NCBI GenBank assembly: GCA_958436995.1
Contig: CAUBMI010000065.1
Coordinates: forward strand, 1 to 11,045
Length of the DNA stretch: 11,045 nt
Source: an uncultured Collinsella sp.
GTDB lineage: Bacteria > Actinomycetota > Coriobacteriia > Coriobacteriales > Coriobacteriaceae
Direction: 5' to 3'
Shown here: one piece after another, positions 1 through 7,378 of the stretch
Layout: every line of letters begins with the position of its first letter
How positions within the stretch are numbered: the stretch's first letter is position 1
Position numbers and translations under genes: made by a program
The notes under the pieces: model-generated
The model's database searches: none
What the model saw: the letters and a program-made list of their open reading frames with translations, nothing else
What the model was told of the DNA's origin: nothing

Positions 1-88
1 TCCGGTCGCACGGAGAGCATTTCCCAGTTGACAAAACTATAGGAACACCCCCCTGGCATGGAAGGTTTAAGCCTGTGTGATTCGCGAG

Positions 89-898
89 CTAGCGAGCCCG
101 CTTAACCTTGGCCGCTGCCTCGACAAACGACTTCCACAGGTCAAAGTCGGTCTCGAGCGTCTTCCACGTGTACTCAGGGTGCCATTGCACGCCCAGGCAG
201 AACGGCTGGCCTTCGACTTCGATGCACTCGGGCACGCCGTCGGTTGCCTTGGCGACCAAGCGCGTGCTTTTACCCAGACGATCGACGCAGCAGTGGTGTG
301 CGGAGTTGGTCTGGATCAGCCTGTGCCCGCCAACCGCGCGCTCCAGCAGCGAGCCCGGCACGACCTCGACAGGATGCACAGGGTCGTTGAGCACGTGGGT
401 ATGGCGCCACTGCGTGCGGCCCTCGCGCGCGCCCAGGCTCGGCACGTCCATGCACAGGGTGCCGCCGGTGGCGACGTTGAGCAGCTGCGTGCCGCGGCAG
501 GTGGTAAAGAGCGGCTTTTTGGCGCGGAGCACCTCGCCGACCAGCTTAAACTCAAAGCTATCGCGGATCTCGCAGCAGAGGGTGGGGTCGTAGGGTCGAT
601 CATCGCCCCAACGTTTGGGATTGACATCGGGGCCGCCGGGAATGGCGATGCCGTCGGCGATGTCGACGTAATGACGGATGACCTCAATGTCCTCGGTGAT
701 GGACATCTGCAGCGGCAGGCCGCCGGCAGCAAGAATGGCATCGACAAAGACACTTGCGATTTCCTCGTTGGGGGAGAGTGTCTCGCTTAAAAACGGCTTT
801 GCCTCTTCCCAGCGCGGCGCCACCAGGATGAGCGGACGGTCGGCGGGGTCGACGTTGACGTGCGGGGTGTATGACGATGAAGTGCGAGTTCCGATCAT
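89..898 (-). CDS. Peptidase C26 / gamma-glutamyl-GABA hydrolase family protein (class I glutamine amidotransferase fold)
   Basis: A 269-residue cytoplasmic enzyme of the PuuD-like C26 family, whose members hydrolyse the gamma-glutamyl bond of gamma-glutamyl-GABA or similar compounds. Visible marks are an oxyanion-type stretch IPGGPDVNP (about 86-94), the nucleophile elbow TTCRGTQLLN with Cys134, a conserved NSAHH (198-202), and the His240/Glu242 pair in QWHPEY. The complete triad suggests an active enzyme. The frame stays open upstream to 1087, but that extension lies over the ATPase gene and reads as low-complexity shadow, so I start at the ATG at 896-898, where sequence typical of the family soon begins (RPLILVAPRW). 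The Shine-Dalgarno there is weak. It is the last gene of the amino acid transporter operon, 52 bases after the ATPase, which suggests that the imported substrate or a derivative is gamma-glutamyl-linked. The exact substrate cannot be read from sequence. Confidence 0.88.
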   Translation of the reverse strand: MIGTRTSSSYTPHVNVDPADRPLILVAPRWEEAKPFLSETLSPNEEIASVFVDAILAAGGLPLQMSITEDIEVIRHYVDIADGIAIPGGPDVNPKRWGDDRPYDPTLCCEIRDSFEFKLVGEVLRAKKPLFTTCRGTQLLNVATGGTLCMDVPSLGAREGRTQWRHTHVLNDPVHPVEVVPGSLLERAVGGHRLIQTNSAHHCCVDRLGKSTRLVAKATDGVPECIEVEGQPFCLGVQWHPEYTWKTLETDFDLWKSFVEAAAKVKRAR

Positions 899-950
899 AG
901 GTGTTGCTTTCGAGTTTGGATGGTCATGGCGAGCGGATATGGCAATTGGG

Positions 951-1715
<765 letters not shown>

Positions 1716-1751
1716 GGTGCTCGGCTCCTTATGACTCGAAATGGTAAAGCG

Positions 1752-2585
1752 TTAGCGGATGATGGTCGCGCCGGTCTTGTGCGAGACGTAGACAGCGGCC
1801 TTGTTGATTGCGACGTTGATGAGGATATAGATGACCGCGATCACCAGGTAGACCGACACGAGGGCGTCGTAGTTGGTAATGAGCACGCGGGCGTTTTGCA
1901 TAAGGTCGGGGTAGCTCACCACGTAGGCGACGGTGGTGTCTTTGACGACGACCACAAGCTGCGAAATCAACGACGGAATGATAAACCGAATGGCCTGCGG
2001 CAGCACGATTTTAAAGGTGATTTTAGCCTTGGAGAGACCGAGCGCCTGGGCGGCCTCGACCTGGCCGCGCGGCACGGCATTGACGCCGGCGCGGAAGATC
2101 TCGGCGAGTACGCCGGCCGCGGCGAGCGCGACGGGAAGCGTGAGCATCCAAAACGACGGCAGCGCGATCTTGTACTGGGGCAGCACCAAAAAGAAGAAGT
2201 AGATGAACAGCAGGCTCGGCACGCCACGGAAGAAATCGGTGAGCACGCGGCAGACCAGCTGCAGCGGCTTGATGTCGCTGGTGCGGCCGAGCATGAGGGC
2301 CAGACCCAGTACCAGCGCGATGGCGCCAGCGGTGAGCGCGACCTTTACCGTGCCCTCAAAACCGGCAAGTAAGAACTTCCAGGTAGTGAGGTGCGTAAAG
2401 AAATACCAATAGTGGACTGAAAGCTGACCGGTCACATAAAAGCGCTGCAGTACCAGAGCGATGAGCGCGGCCACGGCAACAAGTGAGATGGCGGTGCCGA
2501 CGCGAATCTTGGCGCGCATCTTGGGGCCGGGAGCCTCGTAGAGCGCATCGCGCATGGTGAGCGCGGAGGTGGAGTGCTTGCTCAT
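1752..2585 (-). CDS. Polar amino acid ABC transporter, permease subunit (GluD-like)
   Basis: A 277-residue integral membrane protein of the HisMQ/GlnP permease family. Hydrophobic segments lie at about 29-49, 71-99, 108-136, 145-165, 205-225 and 242-262. The cytoplasmic coupling (EAA) loop is clear at 174-198, GQVEAAQALGLSK followed by KIVLPQA, and contacts the ATPase. FFRGVPSLL (118-126) matches the conserved R-x-x-P stretch of these permeases. Its length and the extended N-terminal tail of about 28 residues resemble corynebacterial GluD. Its ATG overlaps the stop of the preceding permease gene in an ATGA at 2582-2585, so translation is probably coupled and the two permeases made in equal amounts. 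An AAGGTGAGG (2594-2602) lies eight bases before the start. It most likely forms a heterodimer with the 219-residue permease. Confidence 0.94.
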   Translation of the reverse strand: MSKHSTSALTMRDALYEAPGPKMRAKIRVGTAISLVAVAALIALVLQRFYVTGQLSVHYWYFFTHLTTWKFLLAGFEGTVKVALTAGAIALVLGLALMLGRTSDIKPLQLVCRVLTDFFRGVPSLLFIYFFFLVLPQYKIALPSFWMLTLPVALAAAGVLAEIFRAGVNAVPRGQVEAAQALGLSKAKITFKIVLPQAIRFIIPSLISQLVVVVKDTTVAYVVSYPDLMQNARVLITNYDALVSVYLVIAVIYILINVAINKAAVYVSHKTGATIIR

Positions 2586-3241
2586 CGGAGGATCCTCACC
2601 TTCTTATCGATATAGTTGCCAATGTGGCTCACCACAAAGGCCGTGCCCAGGTAGCCGAGCGCCGAGATAAAGAACGCGGCGATGCCGCCGAGCGAGCGCG
2701 TGTTGATGTAGCTCACCACGCCGGTGAGCTCCTGCGGTTTAAGCGGCACCTGACTGCCGAGCGCGGTGGTGAGCATGACGGCGATAAAGAGGTTGGTCAT
2801 GGGCAGCACGCTCGAGCGCAGCGCCTGCGGAATCACGATCTTGGCGAGGATACGGCTGAAGCTCATGCCCAGCGAGCGGGCGGCTTCCACCTGGCCGACA
2901 CCGACGGTGTTGATGCCGCTCATAAAGTTCTCGGAGCCAAAGGCAGAACCCAAGAGCACTGTGGCGACGATGACGCAGGTGCGGTAGGGCAGGACGACCT
3001 TGAGCGGCGGCAGCGCGTAGACGACGATAATGAGCAGCGCGATGCCGGGGATGTTACGGAAGACCTGAACATACAGGTCGCCAAAGACGCGCAGCGGCTT
3101 GAGCGGCGACACGCGCATCACGGTGACGGCGACGGCCAGCACCATGGCGATGGCAAACGACTCAAGCGTCATGCCCCAGGTTGCTAGCAGCGCGTCGATA
3201 TAGTTCTGGCCATAGAGCGACCAGAGCTCGGAGAGACTCAT
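2582..3241 (-). CDS. Polar amino acid ABC transporter, permease subunit (GluC-like)
   Basis: A 219-residue membrane subunit of the HisMQ family, the usual length for a GluC/GlnP-type permease. It has hydrophobic segments at about 25-43, 55-75, 86-104, 146-161 and 186-206, the conserved QVFRNIPGIALL (59-70), and the coupling loop GQVEAARSLGMSFSRILAKI ending in VIPQALR (116-142). Start ATG at 3239-3241 with GGGAGG (3247-3252) five bases ahead. It overlaps the next permease by four bases. It is separated from the binding-protein gene by 138 bases holding two stem-loops, so expression of the permeases is probably lower than that of the binding protein, the usual arrangement in such operons. Confidence 0.94.
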   Translation of the reverse strand: MSLSELWSLYGQNYIDALLATWGMTLESFAIAMVLAVAVTVMRVSPLKPLRVFGDLYVQVFRNIPGIALLIIVVYALPPLKVVLPYRTCVIVATVLLGSAFGSENFMSGINTVGVGQVEAARSLGMSFSRILAKIVIPQALRSSVLPMTNLFIAVMLTTALGSQVPLKPQELTGVVSYINTRSLGGIAAFFISALGYLGTAFVVSHIGNYIDKKVRILR

Positions 3242-3265
3242 GCGGACCTCCCGCCGATAAGGAAA

Positions 3266-3291
3266 GGGGCTCCCGTGTGTACGGAAGCCCC
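3266..3291 (-). terminator. GC-rich stem-loop between binding-protein and permease genes (leaky terminator or mRNA-stabilising stem)
   Basis: The plus strand reads GGGGCT-C-CCG-TGTGTA-CGG-A-AGCCCC. This is a 6-bp outer stem and a 3-bp inner stem with a single mismatch between them and a 6-base loop. In the operon transcript it is followed only by TTTCC, so as a terminator it would be weak. Its place just upstream of the GluC-like permease ribosome binding site fits partial termination or protection of the binding-protein message. Role inferred; the structure is read directly. Confidence 0.6.
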
Positions 3292-3315
3292 GACAACTCA
3301 GTGAGGAAACAGTTT

Positions 3316-3361
3316 ACCGCAATAAAGCGCATCATGCGTTTCCGTATGGTTTCATTGCGGT
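3316..3361 (-). promoter_or_regulatory. Second stem-loop after the binding-protein gene
   Basis: ACCGCAAT (3316-3323) and ATTGCGGT (3354-3361) form a perfect 8-bp inverted repeat around 30 bases. The interior contains another dyad, CGCAT-C-ATGCG (3328-3338), flanked by AAA(G) and TTT. It begins 18 bases after the binding-protein stop and stands in tandem with the GC-rich stem at 3266-3291. Likely an mRNA 3' structure; no protein-binding role can be shown. Confidence 0.4.
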
Positions 3362-3379
3362 CGTTACCAGGCTCGCTGC

Positions 3380-4372
3380 CTAGGCGCCGATCTCGGGCAG
3401 CTCGGGAACATTGGTGTCGCCCGTACGGTCGCCGATGCAGATCTGCCACAGCTCGGTCCAGGTGCCGTCGTCCTCGATCTTCTTAAGGAAGTCGTTGACA
3501 AAGGCGACGCCGTCGGAATCGAGCGGCAGGCCGATACCATAGGGCTCCTTGCTGCCGAAGGGCTTCCCGGCGATCTTATACTTACCGGGCTCGCGGACCA
3601 GGGCGCTCTGCTGCATGTTGTTGTCGATGACGTAGGCGTCAACGCGACCCTGCTGGAGTGCCTGGCGGGCCTCCTCGTCGGTCTTGAACTCCTGCTGGCT
3701 GGCCTTGGGAGCGAACTCCTCCAGGATGGCGGGGCCGTTGGAGCCGGACTGGACGGCGACGTTCTTGTCGGCCAGGTCGTCGACGCTCTTGATGTCGTCG
3801 TTGTCGGCGAGCACCAGGATAGCCTGCTGGGTGTAGTAGTAGGGACCGGCAAAGGAGACGAGCTTCTTGCGCTCGTCAGTGATGGTGTAGGTGGCAAAGA
3901 CAGCGTCGACCTGGCCGTTCTGCAGGACGGACTCACGCGTGTCAGAGGTCACCTGGGTGATCTCGACCTTGTTCTCGCCCAGAATGTAGTTGGACAGGAG
4001 CTGTGCGATACCGGCGTCGAAGCCGCGGGTCTGACCGTCCTTCTCGTTGAGGAGGGAGAAGAGCGTGGAGGTCTGGACGCCACCGATCGTAAAGACGCCG
4101 GCATCCTTGACGGCCGTAGCCCAGGTGCTGGCGGCGATGGCGTCATCATCGGCCTTGGGGCCGTCGTTGACGAGCTTGTCGAATGCCTTGGCGTCGAGCG
4201 TGGTGGAAACTTCGGTATCCTCGGAGCTCTTGGAGGCGGCGGCGGAGCCCTTGTCGGCCTCGGCGCTGGTGTCAGAGCAGCCGGCAAGACCAAGGCCGGC
4301 GACGGTTGCGAAGGTGGCGGCGACAAAGCCGCGGCGGTCGAGAACGACCTGCTGGGAGAGGTTTTTGCTCAT
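3380..4372 (-). CDS. Polar amino acid ABC transporter, substrate-binding lipoprotein (family 3 SBP, GluB-like)
   Basis: A 330-residue extracytoplasmic binding protein that captures the amino acid for the importer. The N-terminus has a twin-arginine element DRRGFVAAT (Arg13, Arg14) and then a lipobox LAGC with Cys32, so it is probably Tat-exported and lipid-anchored. A Ser/Ala/Asp-rich linker follows to about residue 90. The family 3 solute-binding domain then runs from GVFTIGG through FDAGIAQLL to the end. Residues likely to hold the amino acid are Arg146 (alpha-carboxylate, in SDTRESVLQNGQVDAVF) and Asp250 (alpha-amino, in DAYVIDNN), by family analogy. The ATG at 4370-4372 has AGAAAGGT (4381-4388) eight bases ahead and a promoter at 4416-4445. 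It is the first gene of the operon. Glutamate or glutamine is the likely ligand, but this is inference. Confidence 0.93.
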   Translation of the reverse strand: MSKNLSQQVVLDRRGFVAATFATVAGLGLAGCSDTSAEADKGSAAASKSSEDTEVSTTLDAKAFDKLVNDGPKADDDAIAASTWATAVKDAGVFTIGGVQTSTLFSLLNEKDGQTRGFDAGIAQLLSNYILGENKVEITQVTSDTRESVLQNGQVDAVFATYTITDERKKLVSFAGPYYYTQQAILVLADNDDIKSVDDLADKNVAVQSGSNGPAILEEFAPKASQQEFKTDEEARQALQQGRVDAYVIDNNMQQSALVREPGKYKIAGKPFGSKEPYGIGLPLDSDGVAFVNDFLKKIEDDGTWTELWQICIGDRTGDTNVPELPEIGA

Positions 4373-4415
4373 GGTAGAACACCTTTCTCAATAAAATCCC
4401 TAGCGGTTGAGTAGA

Positions 4416-4445
4416 GTTATACCCTATCGCGCTCAAATGGGTCAA
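4416..4445 (-). promoter_or_regulatory. Sigma-70-type promoter of the amino acid transporter operon
   Basis: On the minus strand TTGACC (4440-4445) stands 18 bases before TATAAC (4416-4421), five of six matches to consensus in each box. Transcription would begin near 4409, giving a leader of about 37 bases before the binding-protein ATG. The surrounding DNA is AT-richer than the coding regions. No other gene start lies downstream on this strand. Confidence 0.68.
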
Positions 4446-4501
4446 CACGAAATAACTCAGAAACATACTTACCTTATGGGTAATTCTTCCTACCAAAAAG
4501 G

Positions 4502-4545
4502 GACAGGCACCTTTGTGGTGGTTCTTGCAGATGTGGTGGCCTGTC
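4502..4545. repeat. REP-like imperfect hairpin with GACAGGCACC arms
   Basis: GACAGGCACC (4502-4511) can pair with GGTGGCCTGTC (4535-4545) through 10 base pairs with one bulged G, around a loop of 23 bases. It lies in the dxs-transporter gap between the promoter and the ATCTGTAACA repeats and is unlike them in sequence. Similar GGGACAGGCAC phrases occur in REP-type intergenic repeats of other bacteria as I recall them; no transposase is present here. Confidence 0.45.
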
Positions 4546-4556
4546 TCGCTGCTTTG

Positions 4557-4611
4557 TCTCAATCTGTAACAGTTAGACGAGGAAATGGGTTCTACCTGTT
4601 ACAGATCGAGA
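4557..4611. repeat. Inverted-repeat module A (core ATCTGTAACA)
   Basis: Two 21-base arms (4557-4577 and 4591-4611) match at 19 of 21 positions when one is reverse-complemented, separated by 13 bases. The left arm begins TCTCAATCTGTAACAG. It is the first of three related modules in this gap. It lies about 110 bases upstream of the transporter promoter and codes for nothing recognisable. Confidence 0.8.
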
Positions 4612-4634
4612 TTTTCTCTTTAGGGGAATTCGAA

Positions 4635-4693
4635 TGTCTCAATCTGTAACATCTGGACGGCCAAAAGGTCTCTATCTGTTACAGATTGAGACA
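4635..4693. repeat. Inverted-repeat module B (core ATCTGTAACA)
   Basis: TGTCTCAATCTGTAACA (4635-4651) and its exact reverse complement (4677-4693) form a perfect 17-bp stem. The 25-base interior can close further with GGCC-AAAA-GGTC (4659-4670). This is the most regular of the three modules and would be a very stable hairpin in single-stranded DNA or RNA. Confidence 0.82.
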
Positions 4694-4715
4694 AAGGTCA
4701 GGGGCAAAGACGGTT

Positions 4716-4773
4716 TGTCTAGATCTGTAACAGTTAGACGGGAATTCGGGCCATAGATGTTACAGATTGAGAT
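4716..4773. repeat. Inverted-repeat module C (core ATCTGTAACA)
   Basis: ATCTGTAACA (4723-4732) and TGTTACAGAT (4758-4767) form a 10-bp core stem, with TCT (4718-4720) and AGA (4770-4772) adding three pairs after a 2-base mismatch. The left arm continues GTTAGACG exactly as in module A, so the arms share ancestry beyond the pairing core. This copy is the most decayed as a hairpin. It ends about 20 bases before the dxs terminator. Confidence 0.75.
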
Positions 4774-4792
4774 AATCGCGTCGCGAAAATAT

Positions 4793-4827
4793 AAACCTCC
4801 GCAGGGGTGCTTCCCTTGCGGAGGTTT
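4793..4827 (-). terminator. Rho-independent terminator of dxs (bidirectional in form)
   Basis: AAACCTCCGCA (4793-4803) pairs perfectly with TGCGGAGGTTT (4817-4827), with further GGG/CCC pairing possible inside. On the minus strand the stem is followed by a T-rich tract, TTTATATTTT, directly after the dxs stop codon (4829-4831). On the plus strand it runs into TTTTTT (4825-4830), so it could stop transcription from either side and insulates dxs from the repeat region and transporter operon. Confidence 0.88.
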
Positions 4828-4828
4828 T

Positions 4829-6610
4829 TTACTCGTTGAATAGCCTTACGGCTTCGGCGGCCATGTTCTCGACCGTCATGCCGTTCTGAGCGAGCAACTC
4901 GTTGGGGTCGTAGCGGTCGGGGAAGCCCTTGGCGATGCCGAAGGTGCGCGTGCGCACGGGCGTGCAGGCCAAGTAGCACGCGACGCGCTCGCCCCAGCCG
5001 CCGTCCAAGATGCCGTCCTCGAGGGTGACGACAACGCGATGCTCGGCGGCAAGGCTGTCGAGGAACTCGCGGTCGAGCTCAGTTGCATAGCGCGGGTTGA
5101 CGAGCGTGGCCTCGATGCCGTACTCGGCGGTCAGACGGTTTGCCACGCGCTCGCCCAGCTCAAAGAAATCGCCAAGCGCGAGCACAGCAACGTCGCGACC
5201 CTGGCGTACCACGTTGTAGCGAACGCCGCTGTAGTCGGTGTCTTCGGCGGGTGCCAGATCGGGACGGCTTACCAGGCCAATACCAGGCACACGAATCGCC
5301 ACGGGATGCTCGCGGTGGTCGAACGACCAGCTTAGCATGGACAAATATTCCTCCATGCAGGCCGGCGCCAAGTAGTGCATGTTAGGAAGACCGCCCAGCA
5401 TGGAGATATCAAAGAACGAGAGGTGCGTCTCGGACGTGGTGCCAAAGATCGATGCGCCAAACACCAAAATGGTTGCCGGGGCGTCGTTAAGGCACAGGTC
5501 GTGCCACAGCTCGTCGTAGGCGCGCTGCAAAAACGTGCCGTACACACCAAAGACTGGCTTGGCGCCCGAGCGCGCAAGCGCGGTGGCAAAGGTTACGGCG
5601 TGCTCTTCGGCAATGCCCACGTCAACAAACTGCTTGCCTGCCGCGGCGCGAAGCTCGGGTGTAAAGCCCATGATGTAGGGCGTGGCGGCCGTGATGCCCA
5701 CGACCTGCTGATCGTGCTCGATGGCGGCGCTGAGCGCCTCGCCCGTAATGTCGGCATAGGTGCGCGGCGCAGGCTCGCTCGGATGGCCCGGGCAGAGCTT
5801 GCGGCCGGTCGCCATGTCAAAGGGGCCTACGTGATGCCAACGCTCGGGATCGCTCTGGGCCGGCTCAAAGCCCTTGCCCTTGGCGGTGGAGACGTGCAGC
5901 ACGATGGGATGATCGATATCGCGCAGTTCCTGCAGCGCGTCGACGAGGGCCAACACATCGTTACCGGCGTCCAGATAGCGGTAGTCGAGCCCCATCGCGC
6001 GGAAAACGTTGCGCTCACAGGTGCCGTTGCTGGCGCGTAGCTCGGCCAGATTGCGATACAGGCCACCGTGGTTTTCGGCGATGGACTGGTCGTTATCGTT
6101 GACGATGATGATCAGGTTGCTGTCGAGATCGGCGGCATTGTTGAAGCCCTCAAACGCCAAGCCGCCCGAAAGCGAGCCGTCGCCAATGATGGTGATGACG
6201 TTGTACGCATCGCCCGCCAGGTCACGAGCGTGCGCCAGGCCGCAGCCCAGGCTCACCGACGTGGAGGTGTGGCCCATGGCGAACAGGTCGTGCTCGGACT
6301 CGTCGGGATTGGCAAAGCCAGAAGCCTCACCATAACGCTCCGGATCGATATAAGTGTACGCGCGCCCCGTCAGCGCCTTGTGGGCGTAGGTCTGGTGCGA
6401 AACGTCAAAGACAATCTTGTCGATGGGGGAGTTAAACACGCGATGGAGCGCAACCGTAAGCTCAACGACGCCCAGGTTGGGGGCAACGTGCCCGCCGACG
6501 GCGGCGGAGCTTTCGAGGATTGCCTGGCGGATCTCGCCGCAGAGCAGCGGAAGCTCGGCGCGGTCGAGAGCCTTGACGTCCTCGGGCGTTGTCGTTTGCG
6601 TAAGCAGCAT
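4829..6610 (-). CDS. dxs: 1-deoxy-D-xylulose-5-phosphate synthase, divergent type
   Basis: A 593-residue thiamine-diphosphate enzyme that joins pyruvate and glyceraldehyde 3-phosphate to make DXP, the first step of the MEP isoprenoid pathway and a source for thiamine and pyridoxal. Marks in order: GGHVAPNLGVVELTVALH (39-56), FDVSHQTYAHK (68-78), the diphosphate motif GDGS (143-146) with Asn171 in NDND, and catalytic Glu335 in GIAEEHAVT. The transketolase middle domain is PVFGVYGTFLQRAYD (352-366). His396 lies in SETHLSFFD, and the C-terminal domain has VNPRYATELD (504-513). It is shorter than the usual 620 or so residues. The stretch before His396 lacks the Arg and Asp seen in E. coli DXS. 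The ATG at 6608-6610 follows an in-frame TAA, with a GGAG about 12 bases ahead. It appears monocistronic. A DXS-like paralogue of altered specificity cannot be excluded. Confidence 0.9.
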   Translation of the reverse strand: MLLTQTTTPEDVKALDRAELPLLCGEIRQAILESSAAVGGHVAPNLGVVELTVALHRVFNSPIDKIVFDVSHQTYAHKALTGRAYTYIDPERYGEASGFANPDESEHDLFAMGHTSTSVSLGCGLAHARDLAGDAYNVITIIGDGSLSGGLAFEGFNNAADLDSNLIIIVNDNDQSIAENHGGLYRNLAELRASNGTCERNVFRAMGLDYRYLDAGNDVLALVDALQELRDIDHPIVLHVSTAKGKGFEPAQSDPERWHHVGPFDMATGRKLCPGHPSEPAPRTYADITGEALSAAIEHDQQVVGITAATPYIMGFTPELRAAAGKQFVDVGIAEEHAVTFATALARSGAKPVFGVYGTFLQRAYDELWHDLCLNDAPATILVFGASIFGTTSETHLSFFDISMLGGLPNMHYLAPACMEEYLSMLSWSFDHREHPVAIRVPGIGLVSRPDLAPAEDTDYSGVRYNVVRQGRDVAVLALGDFFELGERVANRLTAEYGIEATLVNPRYATELDREFLDSLAAEHRVVVTLEDGILDGGWGERVACYLACTPVRTRTFGIAKGFPDRYDPNELLAQNGMTVENMAAEAVRLFNE

Positions 6611-6838
6611 CGTTGTGGGTTACTCCATGCGAATCGTGCGCCGGCACTCCCTCGGCCGGCACAATTGCACAAGACAGTCTCGCACATTTTGGCGTTTGAT
6701 ATGTGACGGCGGCGCGGTAATTCGCCAACTGGTGGGGCAAAACGTTTTGTCCGATGCCATACTGGTAAATTCGATGATGATTTTATTCATTGCGCGCAGG
6801 CCGCGGCTTGCCGCCGAGCGCCGCCGGAAGGAGGCCGC
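6611..6838. other. Divergent intergenic region between dxs and the HD-domain gene
   Basis: These 228 bases hold the start signals of two genes read in opposite directions. I see a near-perfect 18-base dyad at 6735-6752 (separate entry) and two direct copies of GCCGGCAC (6640-6647 and 6655-6662) in the dxs leader. There is AT-rich sequence at 6760-6790 suited to promoters. No pair of -35 and -10 boxes with good spacing stands out on either strand. No tRNA, riboswitch or small gene is evident. Confidence 0.5.
6735..6752. promoter_or_regulatory. Candidate operator, dyad centred on AAAACGTTTT
   Basis: The core CAAAACGTTTTG (6738-6749) is a perfect 12-bp palindrome. Allowing one G-T pair, the symmetry extends to GGGCAAAACGTTTTGTCC. 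A CG-centred dyad of this form resembles LacI-family operators, and it sits between divergent genes. No regulator gene adjoins it, so the role is inferred from shape only. Confidence 0.4.
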
Positions 6839-7375
6839 ATGTCCGATACCGTTCGTGCCGAGAAAATCGCGTGCGAAGTAGACCATGCTGCCCGTCAACT
6901 GGCACAGGCGGGCCGTCTGGACCTGACGCGCGAGTTTATCCAGCATGGCGATGTGACGGTGTATACGCATGTGACCTCGGTGGCGCGGGCAAGTCTGTCC
7001 TTTGCCGAGTGCTTGGGCCGTGCTGGCATTTCGGTCGACCGTGCCTCGCTGTTGCGCGGGGCCCTGCTGCACGATTACTTTCTCTATGATTGGCACGACC
7101 CCGATCCGAGCCATCGACTGCACGGATTTCGGCATCCATTTTTTGCCCTGGCGCGTGCCGAGGAAGATTTTGAGCTGACGCCGCGCGAGCGGAATATCAT
7201 CGTGCGCCATATGTTTCCGCTGGTACCGGTTCCACCGACGTGTCGCGAGGCATGGATTGTGTGCTTGGCCGATAAATGGTGCGCTCTGTGCGAGACGGTC
7301 GCCGGCCGTCTGCGGCGCAAGGACGAGGCTGACGATGGCGTGAACAGCGAATCGAGCGAAAAGAGGAGAGGGTAG
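6839..7375 (+). CDS. HD-domain protein (putative metal-dependent phosphohydrolase)
   Basis: A 178-residue soluble protein with a compact HD domain. The metal-binding pattern is readable: His44 in YTHVTSVARAS, the doublet His78-Asp79 in GALLHDYFLYDW, and Asp145 in CLADKWCAL. His99 (FRHPF) and His124 (IVRHMFP) are likely additional ligands. Such proteins hydrolyse phosphate esters of nucleotides or related molecules; the substrate cannot be told from sequence. The tail after 160 is charged and probably disordered. The ATG at 6839-6841 is fixed by AAGGAGG (6828-6834) four bases ahead. Only three bases separate its stop from the GTG start of the CmpB-type membrane gene, so the two are almost certainly cotranscribed and may work together. 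Confidence 0.88.
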   Translation: MSDTVRAEKIACEVDHAARQLAQAGRLDLTREFIQHGDVTVYTHVTSVARASLSFAECLGRAGISVDRASLLRGALLHDYFLYDWHDPDPSHRLHGFRHPFFALARAEEDFELTPRERNIIVRHMFPLVPVPPTCREAWIVCLADKWCALCETVAGRLRRKDEADDGVNSESSEKRRG

Positions 7376-7378
7376 ACG

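Noticed and set aside
28..56. A promoter from the perfect TTGACA at 28-33
   Set aside because: No -10 box lies at a proper distance; TATAGG is only four bases away and the 51-56 position is CCCTGG. No gene on the plus strand follows.
1731..2372. A 213-codon open frame on the plus strand, and similar ones at 2624-3187 and 5375-6040
   Set aside because: All are antisense to genes with certain identity (permeases and dxs) and have the charged, repetitive look of GC-rich shadows.
4407..4649. An 80-codon open frame on the plus strand in the repeat region, and one at 4272-4562 on the minus strand
   Set aside because: They run through inverted repeats and the promoter, have no ribosome binding site of note, and resemble no protein family.
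4557..4773. CRISPR array
   Set aside because: The repeated cores alternate in orientation, the gaps between them differ in length (13 to 34 bases), and no cas gene is near.
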